The notes beneath the pieces are model-generated. The model was not told the DNA's origin and searched no databases. It saw only the letters and a list, made by a program, of their open reading frames with translations. Both the position numbers and the translations under genes were made by a program. Source: Cacajao melanocephalus (Eukaryota > Chordata > Mammalia > Primates > Pitheciidae). Taken from it: a stretch of 64,000 nucleotides of DNA. Below, piece after piece: positions 20,645-39,650 of the stretch; the stretch's first letter is position 1, and each line of letters begins with the position of its first letter. Location of the stretch: contig CAUYLG010071145.1 in the NCBI GenBank assembly GCA_963573385.1, forward strand, positions 1 to 64,000, given 5' to 3'.

Positions 20645-20685
20645 TCAAAAGTTATTAAGAAAACAACTCAATTAAAAAATGGACA

Positions 20686-20959
20686 GGTTGGGCCTGGTGA
20701 CTCACACCTGAAATCCCAGCACTTTGGGAGGCTGAGGGATTGCTTGACCCCAGGAGTTCAAGACCAGCCTGAGCAAAATAGTGAGCCCCTGTATCTACAA
20801 ACAATAAAAAAAATTAGCTGGGCATGGTGGTGCATACCTATGGTCCCAACTACTTGGTAGAATCATTTGAGTCAGGAGGTAGAGGCTGCAGTGAGCTGTG
20901 ATATGTCACTGCACTCCAATTTGGGTGACAGAATAAGACACTGACTCAAAGAATAAAAA
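20686..20959 (+). mobile_element. AluJ
   Basis: Diverged sense Alu. Perfect target-site duplication AAAAATGGACA at 20675 and 20960. Confidence 0.92.
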
Positions 20960-21830
20960 TAAAAATGGACAAAATATTTGAACCAACAACTGCTTATTTA
21001 TTTAATAAGCCTATATTTTGTTACTGGATGGCCAATTAGCAATATGAGAAAATACTAAAATCATTAGTCATTAGGGAAATGCAGATTAAAGCCACAAAGT
21101 GATACTGCTATTTGTACACCTATTGGAATGGGTAACATTGAAAAGACTGACCATACTAAGTACTGATGAAGATGTGGGGAAATTGGAATGCTCATTCTTT
21201 GCTGGCAGGAATGTAAAATAGTACAACCACTTTCAAGAACAGTTCAGCAGTTTTTTAAAAAAGTTAAACACACACCTGCTACCTGACCCAGGCATTCTAA
21301 GCCTAAGTACTTACCTCACCCTAAGTACTTACCTAAAAGAAAAGGAAATATATGTCCATATGAAGACTTGTGCATGAATGCTCACAGCAGGATTATTTGT
21401 AATAAGCAAAAACTGGAAATAACTTGAATGTCCATTAGCAGGTGAATGGATCAACAAATTGTGACATATCTGTATACTGGCCTATTAATAAAGAAAAAAA
21501 GAGTTACGAATACACATGACAACGTAGATGAATTTCAAACTATGCTGAATGAAAGAAGTCAGGCAGAAGGAGGTTCGTTTCCTAGGGCTGCCAAAAGGAG
21601 GCGCCGCCAACAGGGTAGCTTAAACAATAGGAGTTCATTTTCTCACAATTGTAGGGGCTGGAAGTCTGAGCTCATAATGTGAACAGACTTGGTTTTTCTG
21701 AGGCCTCTGCCTTCAGCATGTAAATGGGCCTTCTGGTGGCCTCACATCATTGTCCCTCCACATGTGCCTGTGTCCTAATTTCCTCCTGTTCTTTTTCTTC
21801 TTATTTTTTTAATAGATTGATTATATTTTG

Positions 21831-22690
21831 CCTTTTTTTTGGAGACAAGATCTCATTTTGTCATCCAGGCTGGAGTGCAGTGATGTAAACATTGCTCACT
21901 GAAGCCTTGACCTCCTGGGCTCCTCCTACCTCAGCCTGCTGAGTAGCAGCTGGGACCACAGGCGTGCATGCTAATTGTTATATGTAAATTTTCAGTGCAG
22001 CAAAGAAAAGTCAGCATTGGGACAAAGGATCTCTCAGCAAGGCAATCTTTACTTTCTGCAGAAAGGGTACTTTTGCCAACAATCTTGCCACGAGAGTACA
22101 ATGAACAAAAGAAAAGCAGACATATTCATCTTTTACACATTTGAGGTCGTCTTTACTGCTGTGTCTGATCTCCATTGGCTGGAGCTAGACTTTACAATCT
22201 AAAACTGACCTTGATCACCTAATAACTTAAAACTCTCTTGAGTAGGTAAAGGCAATGGAAAACAAAAGGAAAAGAGGAAGTCTACATAAGGAAGGGATGG
22301 GAAGTGGCTTGTGAAAGGACTTAGAAAAGTAGTAGCATTAATATCTTGGTTAAAGAACAAGGACATAGACTGTGCTACATGCCTGTGAGCATGTCTAACA
22401 GCTACACAGGATAGGGCTTAACACAGAGCTACTAGCAAAAAGCAAGAAGGCTTTGAAGAAAGTGTGTGAAACAAACTGTTATTTCTAACAGTTATCATTA
22501 TTATTTAACAAGAAAGGAAACTTTGAAGAGGAACTTTTCTACTTGCTACATTCATTTTTGTATTTTTTGTAGATACAGGCTCTCACTATGTTACCCAGGC
22601 TTGTCTCGAACATCTGGGCTCAAGTGGTCCTCCTGCCTTGGCCTCCCAAAGTGCTGAGATTGCTGGCGTGAGCCACCACGCCTGTCCAAT
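21831..22690 (-). mobile_element. Alu, split by an LTR
   Basis: The right arm 21831-21976 stops at GTGCATGCTAATT and the left arm resumes at 22556 with TTTTTGTATTTTTTGTAGATACAGG and ends near 22688. Confidence 0.85.
21977..22555 (-). mobile_element. Probable solo retroviral-type LTR
   Basis: About 580 bp of non-Alu sequence exactly interrupting an Alu, starting TGTTATATG and ending near GCTACA. The motifs CTCTCAGCAAGGCAATCTTTAC, CTTTCTGCAGAAAGGG and CCATTGGCTGGAGCTAGAC have the look of an ERV1-type LTR in antisense. There is no coding body. Family and orientation are not certain. Confidence 0.55.
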
Positions 22691-23083
22691 TTTCTCTTCT
22701 TATAAAGACATCAATCATATTGGGTTGGGGCCCAATCTAATGACATTATTTTAGCTTAATTACCTTTTTAAAGACCCTGTTCTTAAATACAGTCACATGC
22801 CGAGGTACTGGGGGTTAAGGACTTCAACATATGAATTTCAAAGGGACACAAGTCACTCCTGGCAATACTGTATGATGCATTTACATCAAACTCTAAAAAA
22901 TGCAAACTGCTCTACCATGAGAGGAAGCAGACCCTGGTTTCCTAGAGAGGGCGGAGCAGGGGAGACGGAGGAAAGGATGACAGTGGGGGTTCAGGTGACT
23001 TTTAGGAATGCTGGATGTCTCCATTGTCTTGACTGTGGACACGTCTTCACAGGTGCACACCTATGTCAAAAGTTATCAACTGT

Positions 23084-23808
<725 letters not shown>

Positions 23809-23939
23809 TAGTCTCTGCCGAGTGCCCTGGGCCTGGGACCCTTCTGGTTCTGCCCTGTCCACAGCTGTCTCCCAGGGCCCCCACGGGTGAGGGGGGGTCT
23901 CCTGCCCACTCACCTGCCTCAGGCCATGCTGCCCACTGC

Positions 23940-24095
23940 TCACGTCTTGCAGCCCAGGGATCTTTCAGTGCCTCACACAGACCTAGCCTCTTCCTCCCCC
24001 AGGGAGGATGCTGGCCCCTCTGTCTGGGCTGTTTCTCCTCCCACGGCCACGCCCTCATTGCCACCTCCTGCTCTAGGTCTCAGGGACATCTCCTG
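23940..24095 (+). mobile_element. L2-like fragment
   Basis: CCTCTGTCTGGGCTG then CTCATTGCCACCTCCTGCTC and GGTCTCAGGGACATCTCC follow L2 order, diverged. Confidence 0.5.
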
Positions 24096-24179
24096 TGCTT
24101 GCCAAGATTTTAAACATGGCCTCCCCACCCGGCCCACGGTCCTCATCCCGGAGCCTGTGACTGTGTGGTCACTCCTGGG

Positions 24180-24690
24180 CTGCGTTATGGCTTATGACAT
24201 GGTTACCCTTAAGACTGGAAGACGGAGATCATCTTGCCAGCACAAGTGAATTGCACCAGGCTGTGAAGCAGAGGGCTGTGTTTGGCTGATGGCAGAGGAG
24301 GAAGCCGGAGAAATTCAAAGGGAGAGACGGACCCAAAGTGCCGCTGCTGCTTTGAGGATGAGGGAAGGAGAGTGCTCCTGAGTAGCTGAGGGCAACCCTG
24401 GCTGACGGCCAGCAAGGAGGCAGGGACCTGGTTCTGACAACTGCAGGAAGCTGGATCCTGTGAGCACCGGAATGAGCTTGGACGGGGATTCTTTCTCCAG
24501 GGCTCCAGAGGGGAGCCCAGCCCAGCTGACACCTTGATCTCGTCCACATGAGACCCTGACCACAGAGCCCAGTTGAGCCCACCCAGACTTCTGACCCCTA
24601 GAATGCTGGGCTTCGAAGTGGATGATCTTTGAAACTGCTGAGTTTGAGGTTACTGGTAATTGACAGCAAGAGAAAATGGACACACCTCTG
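24180..24690 (+). mobile_element. Old LTR-like repeat
   Basis: GCCCAGCTGACACCTTGATCTC, ACTTCTGACCCCTAGAATG and a 3' part CTGAGTTTGAGGTTACTGGTAATT resemble the distal half of an old MLT/ERVL-class LTR. Confidence 0.5.
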
Positions 24691-24776
24691 CAGAGAGGGG
24701 TTTCCTGGTCACCCGACCTGGAGCACTGCCCCTACCTTTGCTATTTTCTCTCAGCCCTGCTTTGGTACCTTCAAAG

Positions 24777-25030
<254 letters not shown>

Positions 25031-25414
25031 TAAAAATTATAATTACCTTCAACTAACCAGAGCAGCTAGTCAACCAACGCTCCCTGCTAAAAATGGAAAT
25101 TTAACTCTAGGACTTGTTCAGGCTTTTTCTGGAAAGATCCAGTAATACTGGTATTGTTTGTCAAATAGGACTGACTAATTCTTAGGACTCCTGCAAGGTG
25201 AACAAAGGTAGGAAACAGCCTGGTAGTTCCTCAATAGGTTAAACACAGAATTACTATATACTCCAGCAATTTCCCTCCTATATATAGACTCAAGAGAATT
25301 AAAAACACATGCCTAAACAAAATCATTTCTGTTGGCATAAAAATGATAAGAAAAAAAGAAACAAAAGGAAATTTAGAAAATCATGTACACAAATGTTCTT
25401 AGCAGTATTATTCA

Positions 25415-25731
<317 letters not shown>

Positions 25732-25774
25732 AGCCAGAAGGGGCAAATTCATGGAGATAGAAAGTATATTAGTG

Positions 25775-25923
25775 TTTGCAGTGAGCCAAGATTGCACCAC
25801 TGCACTCCAGCCTGGGTGACAGAGCAAGACTGTCTCAGAAAAAAGCCGGGCATGGTGGCTCAAGCCTGTAATCCCAGTACTTTGCGAGGCTGAGGTGGGA
25901 GGATCACTCGAGGTCAGGAGTTC
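25775..25923 (+). mobile_element. Circularly permuted Alu fragment
   Basis: Begins with the Alu 3' part (TTGCAGTGAGCCAAG to the A-tail) and continues with an Alu 5' part (GCCGGGCATGGTGGC to AGGAGTTC). The pair is bracketed by GAAAGTATATTAGTG (25760-25774) and GAAAGTAGATTAGTG (25924-25938) within the L1. Confidence 0.85.
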
Positions 25924-26010
25924 GAAAGTAGATTAGTGGTTTCCTAGGGCTTCTGAGTGTTGGGGTGGGACTGGGGAATGATGGTTACAGGTTGCAGGGT
26001 CTCTGTTTAG

Positions 26011-26329
<319 letters not shown>

Positions 26330-26460
26330 TAAAAATGCTCAAAAATGGGTCATCATGATGGTTGCACAGCTCTGTAAGTATACTAAAGCACTGTGTGTTT
26401 AAAAGGGTGAATTGCAGGGCATGTGAATTACTACTAGATACAAAACTATATGCCACGAAA

Positions 26461-29982
<3,522 letters not shown>

Positions 29983-30172
29983 ATGTGTATGTGTGAGTGT
30001 GTGTGCCTGTGCGTGTATATGTGCACATATATGCATGTATGTGTGCCTATGTGTGCACACTGCGCACCCGTGTGCACATATATGTAGTACACGTGCATGC
30101 ACATATGCAGGTGTAGGTGTGTGTGTATATATGCATACACTCTGTACGCATGTACGTATGTGCATTCACACG
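29983..30172 (+). repeat. TG/CA-rich alternating tract
   Basis: Nearly continuous purine-pyrimidine alternation (GTATGTGTATGTG, GTGCACATATATGCATG, CACGTGCATGCACATATG, TGTGTGTATATATGC). Apparent His- or Cys-rich ORFs on both strands come from this tract. Confidence 0.88.
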
Positions 30173-30279
30173 TGCATGTGGCTGCTCCCTCTAGCCCAGC
30201 AGCATCCAGCTGTCTGCCTCCTGGCTTCCTCCACTAGCCCTTGACCAAACCAAATGGCTATGTGACAAAGAACATACCA

Positions 30280-30775
30280 AGTTAGAGGGAAGAATAATCT
30301 GGATTACCTGGAAAGCCTTCGAAGCATGCCAAGAAGAAACAGAGAATTTGAACCAAATACCTGTTAATAGACAAATTATATTTAATAGTGGTTAATGCAG
30401 CAAAGAACGATTCACGAATTGGGTAGCCCCTCGACCAGAGGAAGCTCAGAGACTCCAGCGTAGCCATGTGGTTGAAGAAAATTTATGGACAGAAAAAGGA
30501 AAGTGACGTACAGAAAACACAAGTAGGTACAGAAACAGCCGGGTTGGTTACAGCTGGGTGTTTGCCTTATTTGAACCAGGTTTGAACAGTTGGCTGCCCG
30601 TGATTGGCCAAAACTTGGTGATTGGCACTAGAGTAAGTTGCAGTCTGTTTACACATCCAGTGAGGTGACAGCTCACTATGCACAGAGAAACCTTTAGGTG
30701 GAGCTTAGAATATGCAAGGAGGCAGAGTTAGGCTATACTTAATTGAACATACCTAACGTTCAGTAGTACACCAGG
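30280..30775. mobile_element. Old LTR-like repeat, family uncertain
   Basis: GAGGAAGCTCAGAGACTCCAG, CAGTTGGCTGCCCGTGATTGGCC and TTACACATCCAGTGAGGT are words I associate with an old ERV-class LTR. Orientation not settled. Confidence 0.5.
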
Positions 30776-32162
<1,387 letters not shown>

Positions 32163-32518
32163 TGATATGGTTTGGCTGTGTCCCCACCCAAATCTCATCT
32201 TGAATTGTAGCTTCCATGATTCCCATGTGTGGTAGGAGGGACCCAATAGGAGGTAATTGAATTATGGGGGCGGGTATTTCCGGAGCTGTTCCCGTGAGAG
32301 TGAATAAGTCTCACGAGATCTGACGGTTTTATAAAAGGGAGTTCCCCTGCACAAGCTCTCTTTCTGTCTGCCGCCATGTAAGACATGCCTTTCCCCTTCT
32401 ACCAGGATTGTGAAGCCTCCCCAGCCAGGTGGAACTGTGAGTCCATTAAACCTCTTTCCTTTAAAAATTATCCAGTCTCAGATATGTCTTTATCAGCAGC
32501 ATGAAAACAGGCGAATAT
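32163..32518 (+). mobile_element. Solo MST/THE1 (MaLR) LTR
   Basis: Starts TGATATGGTTTGGCTGTGTCC and runs complete through GTTTTATAAAAGGGAGTTCCCC, GCCGCCATGTAAGAC, ATTAAACCTCTTTCC and TGTCTTTATCAGCAGCATG. No internal region adjoins it. Confidence 0.95.
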
Positions 32519-32530
32519 ATTTAATTTTCT

Positions 32531-32843
32531 TTTTTTTTTTTTGAGACGGAGTCTCACTCTGTTGCCCAGGCTAGAGTATGTGGCTTGATCCTGGCTCACT
32601 GCAACCTCCGCCTCCTGGTTCAAGTGATTCTCCTGCCTCAGCCTCCCAAGTAGCTGGGATTACAGCCACCTGCCACCATGCCTAGCCAATTTTTGTATTT
32701 TAGTAGAGACAAGGTTTTGCCATGTTGGCCAGGCTGGTCTCGAACTCCTGACTTCAAGTGATTCCCCCACCTTGGCCTTCCAAAGTGCTGGGATTACAGC
32801 ACTTAGGAGGTCCTCAGGGGTAGGTAAGCCATCATGCCTGGCC
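32531..32843 (-). mobile_element. Alu with foreign insertion
   Basis: Antisense Alu abutting the LTR. Near its 5' end a segment AGGAGGTCCTCAGGGGTAGG (from 32806) replaces the expected GCGTGA. Flanked by TTAATTTTC repeats. Confidence 0.92.
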
Positions 32844-33344
32844 AATACACTTAATTTTCAAATAGAAGGAAAGAGGCGACATGCTGTTTGGATTGAAGCT
32901 GCCGTGGAGATGAAGCTACAGGCACAGGCTCAGATGGGACCAGAGCGGGGACAGGGCAAGGGCTGGGCTCCAGGGCAGGTGGCGGCCAGGAGAATCCTTG
33001 GGGAGGCTTGGATCTGCTGCAGGGTCTGGGTGTGCGTGAACCCCTCTGGAAGGAGATGATGTCCGCAGCTGCCGTCAGGCATGCAGGAATCTGCCTGGAC
33101 CCCGTTGGGGGTCAGGGCCCTGAGGAAGGCCTGCCACACTTAGTGATCTTAATGACTGTCTCATCTCACGGACAGTCTGTGAGACAGAGAGGCCACACGT
33201 GAGTCTGCTCTTCGACAAGCACTAAGGAGCAACAACCGAGCCTGGCACGGTGCTGCAGGGCACGGGAACACAGGGAGAGACCTGCTCACCGATCCACAGT
33301 TCCCGTCGCTTCCTGGAATAAGAATCCCATCTCTCCCTAGAAAC
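32844..33344. other. Unique sequence, no supported gene
   Basis: A 23-nt minus-strand micro-exon-like segment at about 33289-33315 (TTCTTATTCCAG acceptor, ATCG then GTGAGCAGG donor) does not fit the phase of the exon series. Not called. Confidence 0.4.
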
Positions 33345-33850
33345 CTTTACCAGCTCCTCCTGCCTAAAGGCAAAGTCTACCAAAGTCCACATTCCTGAGC
33401 GTGGAAGGTGACCCTCTGCAGCCTGGCCTGGCTCACCTGTTCAGCCTCCCTCCTCCTCTGACACCTTCAGGAAACGCCCTGCCCTCTGGCCCCATCTGAT
33501 GTGTCTGGATGTTCCCAGAATGCATCAGGTAGGCAGCAAAGCCTCTGTTCCCTCCGCCCTTCTCACCGGACCTCCCCCACCCATCCTTCAAAGTCAGGTG
33601 AGCCGTCACTCGCCATGTGGGTCACCTTGACCACTCCTTCCCTCTTGCCACCCCACCACTGTCCCCAGGCCCAGCACCCGCCACCATGTGCCTTTCCCGG
33701 GCTCCCATGGGGCTCTCAGCCTGCAGGAATGGAGAGGGTCATCACAAGTGGTTTTCCTACGCCATCATAAGAGGCAGGCCTTGTCTTATTTATCTCAGTG
33801 CCCACCCAGCGCCTGGCATGCAGTCCGCATCTGCTGGATTGAGCCATCTA
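33345..33850 (+). mobile_element. L2 LINE 3' part
   Basis: CAAAGTCCACATTCCTGAGCG, CAGCCTGGCCTGGCTCACC, CTTCAAAGTCAGGTGAGCC, and the 3' end GGCCTTGTCTTATTTATCTCAGTG with GCGCCTGGCATGCAG. Confidence 0.75.
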
Positions 33851-35074
33851 GGCAGTGAGGATGGGGAACAAGCTCATGTAAGGATGGGGGGTGCCTTACC
33901 CAGCGCTGAGAGGACCGGAATGTCAGTTATGGCTGCGGCCTCTTTTCTGGCTAATTTTCATCCAGCTCCTTTTGCCCATATCAGAAAACATCTGCTCTCA
34001 CTAGCTGCCCAGTCATGTACCAACACTATAAATATTCTGGCTGAGTCTCCCCTGCCTTGGCAAAGGGGCCAAGTGAACTTGGAAAGAGTGAGCCCCAAGT
34101 GAGATGAGGGTGGTGGGAGTGAAGGAGCAGAAATTGCCCAATCTCCCTCTTCTGGCGCCCCCAGGCACAGGCTGACAGTGCTTCCCACGTGGGCTCAGAA
34201 ACCCCCGCAGGATTCCTGGGAATTCCGCAGAGACAGATAAGCATCAGCTACTTTTGGTCTGGTGGTTTTCAACACATTGTCTGGTGCAAAGAGCAGGCTC
34301 ATCTCTCAGCGGCCAAGACGCAGCTTGGAACTCAGTCTGAGTCAATCCTCCCCATTCCAGCAGGATGCTTGCAGGGTGGAAAACGACAGGGGAAAGAGCT
34401 GCTTCTCATGCACATTTTAAAAGGAATCGTAATTCTATGCTCCTTGAAGCTACTTCTTATTTAATAAACGGAAGACCTAAATTCCACGTAGTATTTTGCT
34501 CTAGAATCTGCACAGATTTCCAAGGAGATTAGCGTTTGGGAGAAGAGACTAGAGAAATACTCAGGTTTCATCTAAAAACACAATGTCCCCCCAACCCCGT
34601 CGGGATCACACGCCATGTTTGTGAAACTGGTGTGTGACACAGGCGGGTTTGTGGCAACAGCAGAAAGAAATCTCTTCTTTATTCTCCAGGGAACGTTCAA
34701 CACTAGCACTGCTGGGTGGGGTGGGGGCTGGTTTGCCCCCAGTCCTAAGATGAAATCTCTGGCAGCCATGTGACCTTCCAGCGAGTCTTGGATAAGGAAA
34801 GTCCTCCGGACACTTCAAGTTCACAGTGCTCAGTTTGTGATAGGGATTCCCTGAAGTTAAAGTTCTTCCCAGCCAGCAGCCTTCCTGTCTGCAGGCCTCC
34901 CTCCCACTCCCCAGGCTGGCTGGGCTCCTGGAGGGTGAAGCCAGAGGAGGGGGTGGCACCCATGTGCCCCCACCATGGTTTCCCTTGGCTGTGTCAATGT
35001 TTCAAGCGAATGTTTCTCCTAGGAGGGGCTGTAGGGTTCTTTGGAGACTTCATGGAAGCTAGGGGGTTGCTCAC
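33851..35074. other. 1.2-kb unique stretch
   Basis: No recognised repeat and no supported exon. Overlapping 60-120 aa ORFs on both strands. Confidence 0.45.
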
Positions 35075-35180
35075 TTGGTGGGGGGGTGAGGACATCGTCA
35101 GCGGGTGCTTTGGTTCCCAGCTCAGCCTTTTCTCCTGGTGGCCCCCTGGGTGGTTCCTTCTCAGGGTCCATATCCGGTCC
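35075..35180 (-). CDS. Candidate coding exon (minus strand)
   Basis: A 106-nt segment: acceptor GCATGAGTGTTTCCCAG, donor CCACCAA followed by GTGAGC. Open from phase 0 to phase 1 with the translation GPDMDPEKEPPRGPPGEK and then AELGTKAPADDVLTPPP. Charged and Pro-rich, unlike Alu translations. If the donor is not used, the frame stops at TAG after 24 further codons, so a terminal-exon alternative exists. In phase with 39842-39895 or 44745-44817 upstream and 31781-31882 downstream. Confidence 0.47.
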
Positions 35181-35239
35181 CTGGGAAACACTCATGCAGC
35201 CTTTGTCCCAGGGGGTGGAACTCTCCCCAGGGAAGCCAC

Positions 35240-35486
35240 CTGCAATGGCGCAATCTCGGCTCACTGCAACCTCTGCCTCCCGGGTTCAAGTCATCTTCAT
35301 GCCTCAGCCTTCCTAGTGGCTGAGATTACAGGCATGCGCAATCACGCTTGACAAATTTTTGTATTTTTGTAGAGATGGGGTTTCTCTATGTTGGCCAGGC
35401 TGGTCTTGAACTCTTGAGTTCAAGCGATCTTCCTGCCTGGGCCTCCTGAAGTGCTGGGATTACAGGTGTGAACCATTGTGGCTGGC
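35240..35486 (-). mobile_element. Alu, 3'-truncated
   Basis: Antisense, starting at TGCAATGGCGCAATC with no tail. Ends GTGGCTGGCC. Confidence 0.92.
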
Positions 35487-35717
35487 CGGACCTTTCCTTG
35501 TTTTGACTTCAGGGCTTCTTACCGTTAGGATTTCTCAGGCAGGTGACAGACACCAGTTGTCAGGTCCCCAGGCCCTTGGGTGCCTCTGGCAGCTCTCCGA
35601 AGGGTGTCCTTGAAGTCCTTCTTGCTAGGCCCCCCTTCTCTCATCCACAGCAGGGATGGGATGGGGAGGAAAAGTGCCCCAGTATCCAAGCGTTTTCTCA
35701 AAAGAAGTCGTCTCTCA

Positions 35718-35996
35718 GCTGGGCGTGGTGTAATCCCAGCACTTTGGGAGCCAAGACGCGGATCACCTGAGATCAGGAGTTCAAGACCAGCCTGGCCAAC
35801 TTGGTGAAACCCCGTCTCTACTAAAAATACAAAAAAATTAGCCGGGTGTGGTGGCAAGTGCCTGTAATCCCAGTTAGGAGGCTGAGGCAGGAGAATTGCT
35901 TGAACCAGAGAGCTGGAGGTTGCAGTGAGCTGAGATCGTACCACTGCACTCCAGCCTGAGCGACAAGAGCAAGACTCCGTCTCAAAAAAAAAAAAA
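35718..35996 (+). mobile_element. Alu
   Basis: Sense Alu missing GGCTCACGCC near its start, with other small deletions. Pure A-tail. Confidence 0.93.
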
Positions 35997-36180
35997 GCAG
36001 CTGTGTCCCATTCTAACCTCTCTTGGCTTTGCCATCCTCTGCCCTGGGGGTGGTCACGGGTTCCCAGAAGCCTCTGCAGGCCCCAGTGAGCTGCTTCAGC
36101 ATGTCACTTTGGAACACTGGAGTTGTTACCACTTACTGGTTTGTTTTCTGCCTCAGGAGTTTTGCCAGAATTGAAACAGA

Positions 36181-36699
<519 letters not shown>

Positions 36700-36910
36700 G
36701 CTGATCACCTCATGATCATAAATGGCTGCTGCTGCTCCAGGAATCACACCCAGAGTCAAGGTAGGAAGAAGGGGAAGGGGCATTTCCAGTCCTATCCATC
36801 TCTTATAGAAGAAAAGCAAGACTTCTCCTAGAAGGCCTCCAGAAGGCATGCATGTGTGTGTCCTTTGGTAGAACTGGGCCGGGTGCATCTGGCTTTCTCA
36901 GCCTCCTGAG
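36700..36910 (+). mobile_element. Ancient interspersed repeat
   Basis: AATGGCTGCTGCTGCTCCAGG, AGAGTCAAGGTAGGAAGAAGG, GACTTCTCCTAGAAGGCCTCC: words from a widespread old mammalian repeat whose name I cannot fix. Confidence 0.55.
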
Positions 36911-37748
<838 letters not shown>

Positions 37749-37780
37749 CTAGAGAAAATTGCTGTATGAACTGTAGGTAG

Positions 37781-38480
<700 letters not shown>

Positions 38481-39073
38481 GACCCTTCCGTTCTTCCTGT
38501 GGCTGTCACAGCACTGACCTAGCTGCCATGGGTCAATCAGGGTTGCCCTGTGCCTCAGTTCACTTATTGTAACCTGAAGGATAATAATAGCCTTAGTATT
38601 GATAAGGTTGACATACAGTTGTTCTATAGTTGTTCTATTTAAGCCATTTTTTTTTTGAGGCAGAGTATTGCTCTATTGCCCAGGCTCAGCGTGATCTCAA
38701 CTCACTGCAACCTCCGCCTCCTGGATTCAAGTGATTCTCCTGCCTCAGCCTCCTGAGTAACTGGGATTACAGGCACCCACCACCATGCCCAGCTAAGTTT
38801 TGTATTTTTAGTAGAGACAGGGTTTGCCATGTTGGCCAGGATGGTCTCGAACTCCTGACCTCAGGGGATCCACCCGCCTCAGCCTCCCAAAGTGCTGGGG
38901 TGACAGCCACCGTGCCTGGCCCCTTCTCTTCTTCCTGTGGCTCTCACATCACTGACCTATCTGCTGTGGGTAAATCAAGGTCGCTCTGTGCCTCAATTTA
39001 CTTATTGCAACCAGAAGGATAATAATAGCCTCAGTATTGATAGGGTTGATATACATTTGTTCTATTTAAGCCA
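38481..39073 (+). repeat. Long direct repeats flanking an Alu
   Basis: 38481-38647 and 38919-39073 are the same about 155-bp sequence (CTTCTTCCTGTGGCT, CACTGACCTA, AAGGATAATAATAGCC, GTTCTATTTAAGCCA). By eye they are roughly 85-90% identical; copy 1 also has a 12-bp internal TTGTTCTATAG repeat. The copies abut the two ends of an antisense Alu exactly. Both contain MIR-like words (CTGTGCCTCA). Confidence 0.92.
38648..38922 (-). mobile_element. Alu between the long direct repeats
   Basis: Antisense Alu from poly(T) to CGTGCCTGGCC, with small deletions. Confidence 0.93.
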
Positions 39074-39157
39074 CATATTTCTTTTATTGTAGGTTTAATT
39101 ATAATACTAATTATGTCACCCCATGGAAGAGTCTGTCTTCTTAAAAATAGATGAAAA

Positions 39158-39650
39158 TGGCTACATCCAGACAACGGAATATTATTCAGTGGAAATGAGC
39201 TATCGAGCCGTGAGAAAACATGGAGGAAATGCAAATGCATATTATTAAGTGAAAGAAGCCACTCTGAAAAGGCTATGTTCCATATAGTTCCAACTATGTG
39301 ACATTCTGGAAAATGCAAAGCTTTGTGGACCAGGGGCTAGTGGGAGGGAGGGGTTACCAGGCGGAGCACGGAGGATTCTCAGACACTGAAATTACTCTGT
39401 ATGACACAGCAATGGCAGGTCCACGTCATTGTACATTTGTCAAAACACACAGAACGTATGACACCAAGAGTCTGTAATATAGGTGATGGATGGGCGATAA
39501 TGATGTGTGAATATCGTTCCATCGACTGTAGGATGAAACGGGGTCAGGATGTTGAAGAGGGGGAGGTGGTGAGCATGTTGGGAAAGGGAGTCTATGGGAC
39601 CTCAAATTTGCTGTGAATTAAAACTGCTTAAAGTATAAGGTCTGTTTAAA
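39158..39650 (+). mobile_element. L1 3' end
   Basis: ACAACGGAATATTATTCAGTGG, AAGAAGCCACTCTGAAAAGGC, CACCAAGAGTCTGTAATATAGG, to TTTGCTGTGAATTAAAACTGC and TAAATAAATATG: an uninterrupted 3' end of an old L1. Confidence 0.88.

Larger units (their letters stand above)
21569..22855 (-). mobile_element. MLT1 (MaLR) LTR, antisense, interrupted
   Basis: The outer parts 21569-21830 (TTCGTTTCCTAGGGCTGCC, CAATTGTAGGGGCTGGAAGTC) and 22690-22855 (CTTATAAAGACATCAATCATATTGG, GGTACTGGGGGTTAAGGACTTC) follow an antisense MLT1 LTR. An Alu containing another LTR is inserted between, and the whole sits in the L1. Confidence 0.8.

Noticed and set aside
21977..22555. Intact endogenous retrovirus
   Set aside because: Only LTR-like sequence is present here and at the MLT1/MST copies; no gag, pol or env coding region occurs in the window.
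33289..33315. 23-nt micro-exon-like segment (minus)
   Set aside because: Length and phase do not match neighbouring candidate exons, and the polypyrimidine tract is weak.
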